64,000 nt of DNA. Source: Polynucleobacter sp. AP-Kolm-20A-A1. Lineage in GTDB: Bacteria > Pseudomonadota > Gammaproteobacteria > Burkholderiales > Burkholderiaceae. The notes under the pieces are model-generated. The model saw only the letters and a program-made list of their open reading frames with translations, searched no databases and was not told the origin of the DNA. The translations under genes and the position numbers were made by a program. Shown in pieces: positions 32,536-44,310 of the stretch (position 1 is the first letter of the stretch; the number at the start of each line of letters is the position of its first letter). The stretch covers positions 1 through 64,000 of the forward strand of contig NZ_CP061315.1 of assembly GCF_018688315.1 (NCBI RefSeq). Direction: 5' to 3'.

Positions 32536-33188
32536 CGAGCCATTCCCGGTCTGCCTAAGAGCCACCACCACGCTTGATTGGAGCGTTTGAGGCCTTCTTT
32601 TAAAGCGTAATCTAAGTCTGCCCATTGTTCGTTTGCAGCTTCTTCAACGATGGTTGCTGGGCTTGCTGGCGGTAACGTGAGGTAGGCATCAGCATCGCCA
32701 TAAGCATATTCAACGCGCATGCCGGCCTTTTGTGCCAAATGCATCATGGCCTTGTTGTTAGATAGGCAATGAACATAGAGCGTTTCAATACGAGTATTGC
32801 GCGAATGAACCGCTGAGCGTTGTAATAAAGCGGTTCCAAGGCCCTGGGCACGGCCTTCTGGCAATACGGAAACACCAAATTCAGCAGCGCGTGCCTGACC
32901 CTTAATCTCGGGCAAATAAGCCAAATGGGCCATGCCAATCAGCTTGAGGTCAAGATCAAACACACCAAAAAGCACGTCCCTATTGAAATCAAGGCACTCT
33001 ACATAGTGCGCAATGACCTCATCCGGTGTTTGGGTGCCGAAACGAAGGCGTCTATCTTCTTCATTTAGTTGAAGTAAATGATCTAATATTTCCTGACGAT
33101 ACCCGGCATGAAGTTCGCGGACGGGCACAGCCTGCCCTGCCGTATATGGCTTGACAGGTAAGTGATTAATCGCTTTTTTATTGTGCAT
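32532..33188 (-). CDS. GNAT-family acetyltransferase
   Basis: This 218-residue protein has a GNAT core: FGVSVLPEGRAQGLGTALL, the acetyl-CoA-binding (R/Q)xxGxG/A motif, followed by HCLSNNKAMMHLAQKAGM. It transfers an acetyl group from acetyl-CoA to an amine. The substrate is unknown. The C-terminal 45 residues, rich in Trp and Glu, go beyond the usual GNAT fold. It faces away from the rRNA operon promoter. Confidence 0.8.
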   Translation of the reverse strand: MHNKKAINHLPVKPYTAGQAVPVRELHAGYRQEILDHLLQLNEEDRRLRFGTQTPDEVIAHYVECLDFNRDVLFGVFDLDLKLIGMAHLAYLPEIKGQARAAEFGVSVLPEGRAQGLGTALLQRSAVHSRNTRIETLYVHCLSNNKAMMHLAQKAGMRVEYAYGDADAYLTLPPASPATIVEEAANEQWADLDYALKEGLKRSNQAWWWLLGRPGMAR

Positions 33189-33430
33189 AGCAATATTTTA
33201 ACAGAAACAGGGGAAAAATTCAGGGTTTTCCCTTAGAGTGTGGCTTTAACGCTATAAAAACGTAGAAAAAAGGGGCTCAATTGGTTGGGCTCACCCAAAA
33301 TTATCAAAAAACCAGAAATTTAAGAAAAAAGTTTAAAATTTTTTTAAAAGATAAGTAATTGTTTTTATTGAATTAATTTTTAATCTAGGAAAAAACCCTG
33401 CCTTTTTTAGGAAAAAGACTACGAAAGGTG
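33189..33430. other. AT-rich non-coding region upstream of the rRNA promoter
   Basis: With the promoter and leader to 33670 this is a 482-base gap without a protein gene. This part is dense in A and T runs, especially 33315-33420, which suits an UP element that binds the RNA polymerase alpha subunit. It also holds the minus-strand promoter of the GNAT gene, which I could not place exactly. Confidence 0.5.
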
Positions 33431-33459
33431 TTGACGACCCTAAAAAAGTGGGATATAGT
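33431..33459 (+). promoter_or_regulatory. rRNA operon promoter
   Basis: TTGACG at 33431-33436 and TATAGT at 33454-33459 are separated by 17 bases, near-consensus sigma-70 elements. An A+T-rich region lies directly upstream. Transcription would start about 33466, giving a leader of about 205 bases before 16S. Confidence 0.8.
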
Positions 33460-33504
33460 CTCACCTCTCTGCTGAATGTTTTTTGAAACAAGAAACAAGT
33501 CAGC

Positions 33505-33518
33505 CCTCTTTAAAAATT
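33505..33518 (+). promoter_or_regulatory. boxA antitermination element before 16S
   Basis: CCTCTTTAAAAATT resembles the boxA core TGCTCTTTAACAATT used by NusB-NusE antitermination complexes. It lies in the leader, just before the left arm of the 16S processing stem. Confidence 0.65.
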
Positions 33519-33519
33519 A

Positions 33520-33543
33520 GTCAACCGATAATTGTGGGTACTA
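33520..33543 (+). other. Left arm of pre-16S processing stem
   Basis: These 24 bases are complementary to 35227-35250 beyond the 16S 3' end: 22 Watson-Crick pairs, one G-U pair and one mismatch by my count. Such a long-range stem enclosing 16S is the normal RNase III cleavage substrate. Confidence 0.8.
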
Positions 33544-33670
33544 AGTGAAAGCATCCAGTCCTTCGGGACAGATGTAAATAAATAGTACTCATAGACAGTA
33601 AAAAGATTTGGTTTTATTACCAAGTCAATTTCTTGAATGAGTGCGACGATCCGCAAGGATCACAGGAATT

Positions 33671-35206
<1,536 letters not shown>

Positions 35207-35226
35207 GAGAAAAGATGCTGGATCTA

Positions 35227-35250
35227 TAGTGCCCACACTTATCGGTTGAC
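35227..35250 (+). other. Right arm of pre-16S processing stem
   Basis: This segment pairs with 33520-33543 across the whole 16S gene. It lies between the 16S 3' end and tRNA-Ile, where RNase III would release the 16S precursor. Confidence 0.8.
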
Positions 35251-35262
35251 AATAAAAGCCAC

Positions 35263-35339
35263 GGGTCTGTAGCTCAGCTGGTTAGAGCACTGTGTTGATA
35301 ACGCAGGGGTCGTAGGTTCGAGTCCTACCAGACCCACCA
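35263..35339 (+). tRNA. tRNA-Ile (anticodon GAT)
   Basis: A 77-base cloverleaf in the 16S-23S spacer starts with acceptor arm GGGTCTG and ends with CAGACCC plus encoded ACCA. The anticodon loop TTGATAA carries GAT. Confidence 0.97.
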
Positions 35340-35369
35340 CCAGCCAGAAACAAGACTTAGTGGGACGTT

Positions 35370-35445
35370 GGGGGATTAGCTCAGCTGGGAGAGCACCTGC
35401 TTTGCAAGCAGGGGGTCGTCGGTTCGATCCCGTCATCCTCCACCA
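35370..35445 (+). tRNA. tRNA-Ala (anticodon TGC)
   Basis: A 76-base cloverleaf starts GGGGGAT and ends ATCCTCC plus ACCA. The anticodon loop TTTGCAA carries TGC. One mismatch appears in the T stem (GTCGG against CCGTC), which I recall as common in Burkholderiales. Confidence 0.95.
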
Positions 35446-35502
35446 TCATCTAAATGTCAAAACTAAGCGATTTAACGATTGTTTAGTTTTGCCATTTATG
35501 GC

Positions 35503-35516
35503 TGTTCTTTAAAAAT
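35503..35516 (+). promoter_or_regulatory. boxA element before 23S
   Basis: TGTTCTTTAAAAAT is a second boxA-like sequence in the spacer, placed just before the 23S processing stem, as in other proteobacterial rRNA operons. Confidence 0.6.
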
Positions 35517-35527
35517 TTGAGTAAGCA
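35515..35527 (+). other. Left arm of pre-23S processing stem
   Basis: ATTTGAGTAAGCA is perfectly complementary to TGCTTACTCAAAT at 38644-38656, beyond the 23S 3' end. The 13-bp stem would enclose 23S and serve as an RNase III site. Confidence 0.75.
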
Positions 35528-35713
35528 AAGTGTCAAATGTTTCTTTGAGAGGACATTTGACAATGTAATAAGGGTAAAGATTGAATCATCAATCAGTAAT
35601 ACAAACGAGTTTTACCAAGTTCTTAACAAAGTACTTACAGTTTGGATTACGGCAAACATGTCAGAAGTAGAAGTAAAACCTGTAACAGGTACTAGCAATG
35701 GTGCTCGTTATAG

Positions 35714-38587
<2,874 letters not shown>

Positions 38588-38643
38588 ATAACCAGCACTA
38601 TTGTGTTGGATGTTTGCCAGATTTAATCTGCATCCTTATTACA

Positions 38644-38656
38644 TGCTTACTCAAAT
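38644..38656 (+). other. Right arm of pre-23S processing stem
   Basis: This segment pairs perfectly over 13 bases with 35515-35527 and lies between the 23S end and 5S. Confidence 0.75.
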
Positions 38657-38691
38657 GGAGTTGTTGATTTAATCAGCAACTCAACCCTCTA

Positions 38692-38808
38692 CGCCCGGTG
38701 ACCATAGCGAATTGGAACCACTCCTTCCCATCCCGAACAGGACAGTGAAACGATTCTACGCCGATGATAGTGCGGATTACCCGTGTGAAAGTAGGTAACT
38801 GCCGGGCA
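38692..38808 (+). rRNA. rrf: 5S ribosomal RNA
   Basis: This is about 117 bases. GCCCGG at 38693-38698 pairs with CCGGGC at 38802-38807 to form helix I. Internal CCATCCCGAACAGG, GTGAAAC and CCGATGATAGT match bacterial 5S. The ends are approximate. Confidence 0.93.
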
Positions 38809-38817
38809 CCAATGCGA

Positions 38818-38848
38818 CGCCCAGACCCTTTTAGGTCTGGGCGTTTTT
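38818..38848 (+). terminator. rRNA operon terminator
   Basis: A 10-bp stem, CGCCCAGACC at 38818-38827 with GGTCTGGGCG at 38834-38843, is followed by TTTTT. This is a textbook intrinsic terminator right after 5S. Confidence 0.93.
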
Positions 38849-38872
38849 ACTTGTGCAAAGCGTTTAGAGAGA

Positions 38873-38901
38873 TTGACAGAAACTCCATTTGGAGTCAGAA
38901 T
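38873..38901 (+). promoter_or_regulatory. Promoter of the tRNA-tufB operon
   Basis: A perfect TTGACA at 38873-38878 is followed after 17 bases by CAGAAT at 38896-38901. The start would be near 38908, a few bases before tRNA-Tyr. Confidence 0.75.
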
Positions 38902-38912
38902 ATTGGGTTCGC

Positions 38913-38997
38913 GGAGGGGTGTCCGAGCGGCTAAAGGAGGCAGACTGTAAATCTGTTGGCTACGCCTACGTAGGTTCGAATCCTACCCCCTCCACCA
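38913..38997 (+). tRNA. tRNA-Tyr (anticodon GTA)
   Basis: An 85-base class II tRNA with a long variable arm starts GGAGGGG and ends CCCCTCC plus ACCA. The anticodon loop CTGTAAA carries GTA. Confidence 0.97.
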
Positions 38998-39002
38998 GAT
39001 GT

Positions 39003-39076
39003 GCGGGATTAGTTTAATGGTAAAACAGCAGATTTCCAATCTTCGGTCAAGAGTTCGATTCTCTTATCCCGCTCCA
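39003..39076 (+). tRNA. tRNA-Gly (anticodon TCC)
   Basis: A 74-base cloverleaf starts GCGGGAT and ends ATCCCGC plus TCCA. The anticodon loop TTTCCAA carries TCC. It lies 5 bases after tRNA-Tyr. Confidence 0.96.
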
Positions 39077-39097
39077 GAATTTGTTGCATTAGATTAC

Positions 39098-39172
<75 letters not shown>

Positions 39173-39236
39173 TGTTTGATTTTATTAATTGTGTATTTCG
39201 TGTTTGGTTTAAGAGTTAACTAAAGGCAGATTAAAA

Positions 39237-40427
39237 ATGGCAAAAGAAAAGTTCGAGCGGACAAAACCGCACGTAAACGTAGGCACCATCGGTCACGTTG
39301 ACCACGGTAAAACCACATTGACAGCAGCAATCGCAACCGTGCTTTCTAAAGCATTCGGTGGCGAAGCAAAAGCATACGATCAGATCGATGCTGCTCCTGA
39401 AGAAAAAGCACGTGGTATTACGATTAACACAGCACACGTTGAGTACGAGACAGCTAACCGTCACTACGCTCACGTTGACTGCCCAGGACATGCTGACTAC
39501 GTTAAGAACATGATTACTGGTGCTGCTCAGATGGACGGCGCAATCTTAGTTTGCTCTGCTGCTGACGGCCCAATGCCACAAACTCGTGAGCACATCCTCT
39601 TGGCACGCCAAGTTGGTGTTCCTTACATCGTAGTTTTCCTCAACAAGTGCGACATGGTTGATGACGCTGAATTGCTCGAGTTAGTTGAAATGGAAGTTCG
39701 TGAGCTTCTATCTAAGTACAACTTCCCTGGCGATGACACACCAATCATCCAAGGTTCTGCTAAGTTAGCCCTTGAAGGCGACGAAGGCAAATTGGGTAAA
39801 GAAGCCATCATGAAATTGGCTGAAGCACTCGATACATATATCCCAACTCCAGAGCGTGCTGTTGACGGCGCGTTCTTGATGCCAGTAGAAGACGTGTTCT
39901 CTATCTCCGGTCGCGGTACTGTTGTAACAGGCCGTATCGAGCGCGGTATCGTTAAGGTTGGTGAAGAGATCGAAATCATCGGTATCAAACCAACACTCAA
40001 GACAACTTGTACTGGTGTTGAAATGTTCCGCAAATTGCTCGACCAAGGTCAAGCAGGCGATAACGTTGGTATCTTGTTACGCGGTACAAAACGTGAAGAA
40101 GTTGAGCGCGGCCAAGTATTGGCTAAGCCAGGTTCAATCACCCCACATACTCACTTTACAGCCGAGGTTTACATCTTGGGTAAAGATGAAGGTGGCCGTC
40201 ATACTCCATTCTTTAACAACTATCGTCCACAGTTCTACTTCCGTACAACGGACGTAACTGGTTCAATCGAGTTGCCAAAAGACAAAGAAATGGTTATGCC
40301 TGGTGATAACGTAACTATTACCGTAAAACTCATCGCTCCTATCGCGATGGAAGAAGGTTTACGTTTTGCGATCCGTGAAGGTGGCCGTACTGTTGGCGCC
40401 GGCGTGGTTGCAAAGATTTTGGCTTAA
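39237..40427 (+). CDS. tuf: Elongation factor Tu, copy 1
   Basis: EF-Tu delivers aminoacyl-tRNA to the ribosome. The 396-residue protein has G1 [22 protein letters not shown], the NKCDMVD guanine-specificity motif and [10 protein letters not shown] of domain 2. Its protein is identical to copy 2 at 56045-57235. The DNA differs, as far as I can see, only in codon 5 (AAG here, AAA there). It follows the Tyr-Gly-Thr tRNAs, the tufB position. Confidence 0.98.
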   Translation: MAKEKFERTKPHVNVGTIGHVDHGKTTLTAAIATVLSKAFGGEAKAYDQIDAAPEEKARGITINTAHVEYETANRHYAHVDCPGHADYVKNMITGAAQMDGAILVCSAADGPMPQTREHILLARQVGVPYIVVFLNKCDMVDDAELLELVEMEVRELLSKYNFPGDDTPIIQGSAKLALEGDEGKLGKEAIMKLAEALDTYIPTPERAVDGAFLMPVEDVFSISGRGTVVTGRIERGIVKVGEEIEIIGIKPTLKTTCTGVEMFRKLLDQGQAGDNVGILLRGTKREEVERGQVLAKPGSITPHTHFTAEVYILGKDEGGRHTPFFNNYRPQFYFRTTDVTGSIELPKDKEMVMPGDNVTITVKLIAPIAMEEGLRFAIREGGRTVGAGVVAKILA

Positions 40428-40440
40428 GTCGTTTTTATAA

Positions 40441-40516
40441 AGGGGTGTAGCTCAATTGGCAGAGCGTTGGTCTCCAAAACCAAAGGTTGGGGGTTCGATG
40501 CCCTCCGCCCCTGCCA
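40441..40516 (+). tRNA. tRNA-Trp (anticodon CCA)
   Basis: A 76-base cloverleaf starts AGGGGTG and ends CGCCCCT plus GCCA. The anticodon loop CTCCAAA carries CCA. It sits between tuf and secE, a common proteobacterial arrangement. Confidence 0.96.
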
Positions 40517-40536
40517 CAAATTGAACTGAAAGCAAA

Positions 40537-40914
40537 ATGTCTCAACAAACAGTTAGTCACTCTGAAGAAAAGAGCAGCTGGGTCTCCGGACTCGCTGCTT
40601 TAATCGTCGTTGCAGCGCTAGTCCTGTACTACACGCTGATCGATCAATCTTTGCTGGTGCGCTTGGCAGTTTTGTTTGGCGGCATTGCGGTTGCGGTTTT
40701 GATTGTGGCGATTTCACCGGATGGGCGTCGTTTTATCGCCTATGCAAAAGATTCTTGGTATGAAGTAAAAAAGGTTGTTTGGCCGACTCGTAAAGAGACG
40801 ACCCAGATGACTCTAGTCGTATTTGGCTTTGTTCTGATCATGTCCCTGTTTTTATGGTTCGCAGACAAATTAATTGAATGGCTAGTTTTTTCAGTCTTTT
40901 TGGGCTGGAAGTGA
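40537..40914 (+). CDS. secE: Protein translocase subunit SecE
   Basis: SecE is an essential membrane subunit of the SecYEG translocon. The 125 residues hold three hydrophobic segments, the length of the E. coli-type three-helix SecE. The conserved cytoplasmic helix reads YAKDSWYEVKKVVWPTRKET. It starts 20 bases after tRNA-Trp and lies 9 bases before nusG. Confidence 0.94.
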   Translation: MSQQTVSHSEEKSSWVSGLAALIVVAALVLYYTLIDQSLLVRLAVLFGGIAVAVLIVAISPDGRRFIAYAKDSWYEVKKVVWPTRKETTQMTLVVFGFVLIMSLFLWFADKLIEWLVFSVFLGWK

Positions 40915-40923
40915 GTAAGAAAA

Positions 40924-41496
40924 ATGATTGATTCTGAAGTCGCCCCAAATCCACAAGCTACCGGCAATATGCGCTGGTACGTTATTCACGCCTATTCTGG
41001 AATGGAAAAGAGCGTTAAAAAAGGCCTTGAAGAGCGTATTGCACGTTCTGGCATGCCTGAAAAATTTGGCCGAATTTTGGTCCCCTCCGAAGAGGTGGTT
41101 GAGATCAAATCTGGCGCAAAATCTGTTACTGAGCGTCGTTTTTTCCCAGGATATGTCCTGATTGAGATGGAAATGACCGATGAAAGCTGGCATTTGGTGA
41201 AAAATACGCCAAAAGTGACTGGTTTCGTAGGTGGCGTTCGCAACCGTCCAAGCCCGATTTCTACGGCAGAAGTTACCAAAATCATGGATCAGATGCAGGC
41301 TGGAGTTGATAAACCTAAGCCTAAGACCCTGTTTGAGGTGGGTGAGATGGTTCGCGTTAAAGAAGGTCCGTTTACAGACTTCAACGGAAACGTTGAAGAA
41401 GTGAATTATGAGAAGTCAAGATTGCGCGTTTCTGTTACAATTTTTGGCCGCGGTACCCCAGTTGAGCTGGAGTTCGGCCAAGTAGAAAAGATGTAA
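40924..41496 (+). CDS. nusG: Transcription elongation factor NusG
   Basis: NusG binds RNA polymerase and links it to Rho or to the ribosome. The 190 residues begin with the NGN domain ([20 protein letters not shown]) and end with the KOW motif segment [16 protein letters not shown]. The secE-nusG pair ahead of rplKAJL is the standard order. Confidence 0.96.
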   Translation: MIDSEVAPNPQATGNMRWYVIHAYSGMEKSVKKGLEERIARSGMPEKFGRILVPSEEVVEIKSGAKSVTERRFFPGYVLIEMEMTDESWHLVKNTPKVTGFVGGVRNRPSPISTAEVTKIMDQMQAGVDKPKPKTLFEVGEMVRVKEGPFTDFNGNVEEVNYEKSRLRVSVTIFGRGTPVELEFGQVEKM

Positions 41497-41665
41497 AAAC
41501 AAGGACTTAGTCCGGTTTTGCAGTTTAGAAGTAAAGGTAGTTTTAGATGGTTATATAGATTTTGTATTTAACCGAGGAGCGGAGCTAGAAAGCCAAAAAC
41601 TAGCGAAGCGTTTACTCAACGGCGGTCTTTCCTTATGAGGTTAGGCGCGCTTTAAGGAGCAACAC
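41497..41665 (+). promoter_or_regulatory. Leader of rplKA
   Basis: This 169-base gap carries GGAC/GTCC at 41513-41523 and GCTAG/CTAGC at 41584-41604 as weak stems, and ends with a strong AAGGAG ribosome-binding site (41654-41659). In E. coli ribosomal protein L1 represses L11-L1 translation in this region. I cannot identify the L1 site here. Confidence 0.4.
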
Positions 41666-42097
41666 ATGGCAAAGAAGATTATTGGCTTTATTAAGCTGCA
41701 GATCCCTGCAGGTAAAGCAAATCCATCACCACCCGTAGGTCCAGCATTGGGTCAACGCGGTCTTAACATTATGGAATTCTGTAAGGCGTTTAATGCTCAA
41801 ACTCAGAGCATGGAACCTGGCCTGCCAATTCCAGTCGTGATTACAGCGTTCGCTGATAAGAGCTTCACATTCATCATGAAGACTCCTCCAGCAACCATCA
41901 TGATTAAGAAGGCTGCGAAGATCGAAAAAGGATCACCACGTCCCCATACCGATAAGGTAGGAAAAATTACACGTGCTCAAGCGGAAGAAATCGCTAAAGC
42001 AAAAATGCCAGATTTGACAGCGGCCGATATGGATGCAGCCGTTCGCACAATCGCTGGTAGCGCCCGTTCCATGGGCATCACTGTGGAAGGTCTCTAA
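41666..42097 (+). CDS. rplK: 50S ribosomal protein L11
   Basis: L11 forms the GTPase-associated centre of the 50S subunit. The 143 residues include the proline-rich [19 protein letters not shown] start, typical of L11, and the RNA-binding C-terminal domain with GSARSMGI. It is followed by rplA after 2 bases. Confidence 0.97.
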   Translation: MAKKIIGFIKLQIPAGKANPSPPVGPALGQRGLNIMEFCKAFNAQTQSMEPGLPIPVVITAFADKSFTFIMKTPPATIMIKKAAKIEKGSPRPHTDKVGKITRAQAEEIAKAKMPDLTAADMDAAVRTIAGSARSMGITVEGL

Positions 42098-42099
42098 TC

Positions 42100-42801
42100 A
42101 TGACTAAATTATCTAAACGCGTAAAAGCAATTCAATCTAAAGTTGATCGCAATAAGTTCTATTCATTAGACGACGCATTGAACCTCGTTAAAGAGTGTGC
42201 AACTGCTAAGTTTGATGAGTCTATCGACGTTGCTGTTCAGTTGGGTATTGATGCTAAGAAATCTGACCAAGTTGTGCGTGGCGCAGTGGTGCTCCCAGCT
42301 GGTACAGGTAAGCATGTTCGTGTAGCAGTTTTTGCACAAGGCGAGAAGGCTGAACAAGCTAAAGCTGCTGGTGCAGAAATCGTTGGCATGGAAGATCTTG
42401 CTGAACAAATTAAAGGCGGCAAAATTGATTTCGATATTTTGATCGCATCTCCAGACACAATGAAAATTGTTGGTACTTTAGGTCAAGTATTGGGCCCACG
42501 TGGTTTGATGCCGAATCCAAAAGTTGGAACAGTTACTCCTGACGTTGCTACTGCAGTTAAAAATGCAAAAGCTGGTCAAGTTCAGTTCCGTGTGGACAAA
42601 GCCGGCATCGTGCACGCAAGCATTGGCCGTCGTTCATTCGAACCAACTGCATTGAAATCTAACTTGCTCGCATTGCTCGAGGCTTTGAATAAAGCGAAGC
42701 CACCTGCATCAAAGGGTATTTATTTAAAGAAGGTTGCCGTAAGCAGCACCATGGGTGCAGGCGTGCGCGTAGACCAAGCATCGTTACAGGCCGCAGCTTA
42801 A
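42100..42801 (+). CDS. rplA: 50S ribosomal protein L1
   Basis: L1 forms the mobile stalk at the E site and, in E. coli, represses its own operon. The 233 residues hold the signature [15 protein letters not shown] and [14 protein letters not shown]. The sequence and length agree with the family. Confidence 0.97.
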   Translation: MTKLSKRVKAIQSKVDRNKFYSLDDALNLVKECATAKFDESIDVAVQLGIDAKKSDQVVRGAVVLPAGTGKHVRVAVFAQGEKAEQAKAAGAEIVGMEDLAEQIKGGKIDFDILIASPDTMKIVGTLGQVLGPRGLMPNPKVGTVTPDVATAVKNAKAGQVQFRVDKAGIVHASIGRRSFEPTALKSNLLALLEALNKAKPPASKGIYLKKVAVSSTMGAGVRVDQASLQAAA

Positions 42802-43037
42802 TTAGCTTGTAACAAAAAAGAACTTTGGGTCGACTCCTGCTCTTGTAGTGAGAGTCGAACATCAAAGACCGTTGGTGAATTAGTTGCTAATACAGAGTTA
42901 ATTCTTAATCGTTACGAAAGTAATAGCCAGCGCAGATGGCGACCCTGAAAAGATTTTCACAAGAACTTTGTGAACAAATGATCAGACGCTGGTGTGTAAC
43001 CCCAACTGGAAACAGTTGGTTTTTATGGAGTTAAACC
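42802..43037 (+). promoter_or_regulatory. rplJ leader (probable L10 autoregulatory region)
   Basis: This 236-base gap holds a stem CGACTC/GAGTCG near 42830-42859 and, right before rplJ, CCAACTG-GAAA-CAGTTGG at 43002-43019 with TTTTT at 43020-43024. The latter is a GNRA-capped hairpin with a T run, so it looks like an attenuator. L10-L12 binds such leaders to repress rplJL in proteobacteria. Confidence 0.6.
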
Positions 43038-43670
43038 GTGCCTTTGAATGTACAAGACAAAAAAGCGATTGTTGCTGATGTCGGCGCTCAATTGGCTGGA
43101 GCCCAAACTGTCGTGCTCGCTGAATACCGTGGTATTCCAGTAGAGCAGTTGACAAAGCTACGTGCTAGCGCACGTGACCAAGGTGTATATCTTCGCGTTT
43201 TGAAGAACACATTGGCACGCCGTGCTGCACAAGGCACTCAGTTTGAGCCTCTTGCTGATTCGATGGTTGGCCCCTTGATTTACGGCATCTCTGCTGATCC
43301 GATTGCTTCGGCAAAAGTATTGCAGGGCTTTGCTAAGACTCAAGATTTGCTAGTCATTAAAGCTGGCTTATATAACGGCAAGTTGTTAGACGTTGCAGGC
43401 GTAAAAGCCCTTGCAACAATTCCAAGCCGCGACGAGTTGTTATCTCAGTTGTTGGGTGTGATGTTGGCACCTGTCTCTGCGATGGCTCGCGTATTGGGCG
43501 CAGTAGCAGCACAAAAGGCAGCTGGAGCACCCGCTCCCGCAGCAGCACCTGCAGAAGTAGCAGCCCCAGCAGCAGTAGCCGCTGAAGCCGCTCCAGAAGC
43601 AGCCGCTGAGCCTGCAGCCGCAGCCCCAGAAGCTGGAACAGAAGCAAACGAAACCCCTGCCGCTGAATAA
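43038..43670 (+). CDS. rplJ: 50S ribosomal protein L10 with long Ala-rich tail
   Basis: L10 anchors the L7/L12 stalk dimers. The first 155 or so residues match the family ([29 protein letters not shown]). The C-terminal 55 residues are a low-complexity Ala/Pro/Glu tail that E. coli L10 (165 residues) lacks, giving 210 in total. The start is GTG at 43038. Confidence 0.95.
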   Translation: MPLNVQDKKAIVADVGAQLAGAQTVVLAEYRGIPVEQLTKLRASARDQGVYLRVLKNTLARRAAQGTQFEPLADSMVGPLIYGISADPIASAKVLQGFAKTQDLLVIKAGLYNGKLLDVAGVKALATIPSRDELLSQLLGVMLAPVSAMARVLGAVAAQKAAGAPAPAAAPAEVAAPAAVAAEAAPEAAAEPAAAAPEAGTEANETPAAE

Positions 43671-43706
43671 GCGACAGATTAACTATTTAAGTATTAGGAG
43701 CTAAAA

Positions 43707-44084
43707 ATGGCGATTACTAAAGAAGAAATCATTGAAGCAGTAGGTAGCATGTCCGTTATGGATTTGAACGACTTGGTTAAAGCGTTCGAAGAGAAGTTTG
43801 GCGTATCAGCTGCAGCTATGGCTGTTGCTGGTCCTGCAGGCGGTGGCGCTGCAGCTGGTGGTGGCGAAGAGCAAACAGAATTTACTGTTAACTTGCTCGA
43901 AGCTGGCGCAAACAAGGTTTCAGTAATTAAGGCAGTTCGCGAAATTACTGGTCTTGGCTTGAAAGAAGCTAAGGACTTGGTTGACGGTGCACCGAAGCCA
44001 ATCAAAGAAGGCGTTGACAAGAAAACTGCTGAAGAAGCTAAGAAGAAGCTTGAAGAAGCTGGCGCTAAAGCAGAACTCAAGTAA
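43707..44084 (+). CDS. rplL: 50S ribosomal protein L7/L12
   Basis: L7/L12 is the multi-copy stalk protein that recruits translation factors. The 125 residues show the N-terminal dimer domain, a Gly/Ala hinge ([13 protein letters not shown]) and the factor-binding C-terminal domain with [27 protein letters not shown] precedes the ATG. Confidence 0.97.
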   Translation: MAITKEEIIEAVGSMSVMDLNDLVKAFEEKFGVSAAAMAVAGPAGGGAAAGGGEEQTEFTVNLLEAGANKVSVIKAVREITGLGLKEAKDLVDGAPKPIKEGVDKKTAEEAKKKLEEAGAKAELK

Positions 44085-44129
44085 TACACACAATGCTGGC
44101 GCCTCTCACAAAGGGGCGTTAGCCATGTT

Positions 44130-44183
44130 GGGTTTGACCTCTAGAGGTCAAACCCGATTTCATTTCTGATTGAAATCGGGTTT
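44130..44183 (+). terminator. Attenuator with three pairing segments between rplL and rpoB
   Basis: GGGTTTGACCTC (44130-44141) pairs perfectly with GAGGTCAAACCC (44144-44155). The AAACCC end of that arm is also the start of AAACCCGATTTCA (44150-44162), which pairs perfectly with TGAAATCGGGTTT (44171-44183). The two hairpins cannot form together. No long T run follows, so partial termination, pausing or RNA processing are all possible. E. coli has a partial terminator at this position. Confidence 0.7.
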
Positions 44184-44310
44184 GCCTTCTGATACGACTG
44201 CAGAATGCAAGTTTGGTCGGACACTAGATCTATCGGTTTAGTGTTGTCCGCCAGTGATTGGTAGTGGCCAATCGCCAAATCTTTGTACAGTCGCTGAATT
44301 CGGAGATGAA

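Noticed and set aside
39623..40033. 136-residue antisense frame opposite tuf (also at 56431-56841)
   Set aside because: It is identical in both tuf copies only because the genes are identical. It has no start signal or family resemblance and is a shadow of tuf codon use.
44254..44310. Longer N-terminus for rpoB from 44254
   Set aside because: The extra residues do not match any RpoB N-terminus, and a CGGAG ribosome-binding site fits the ATG at 44311.
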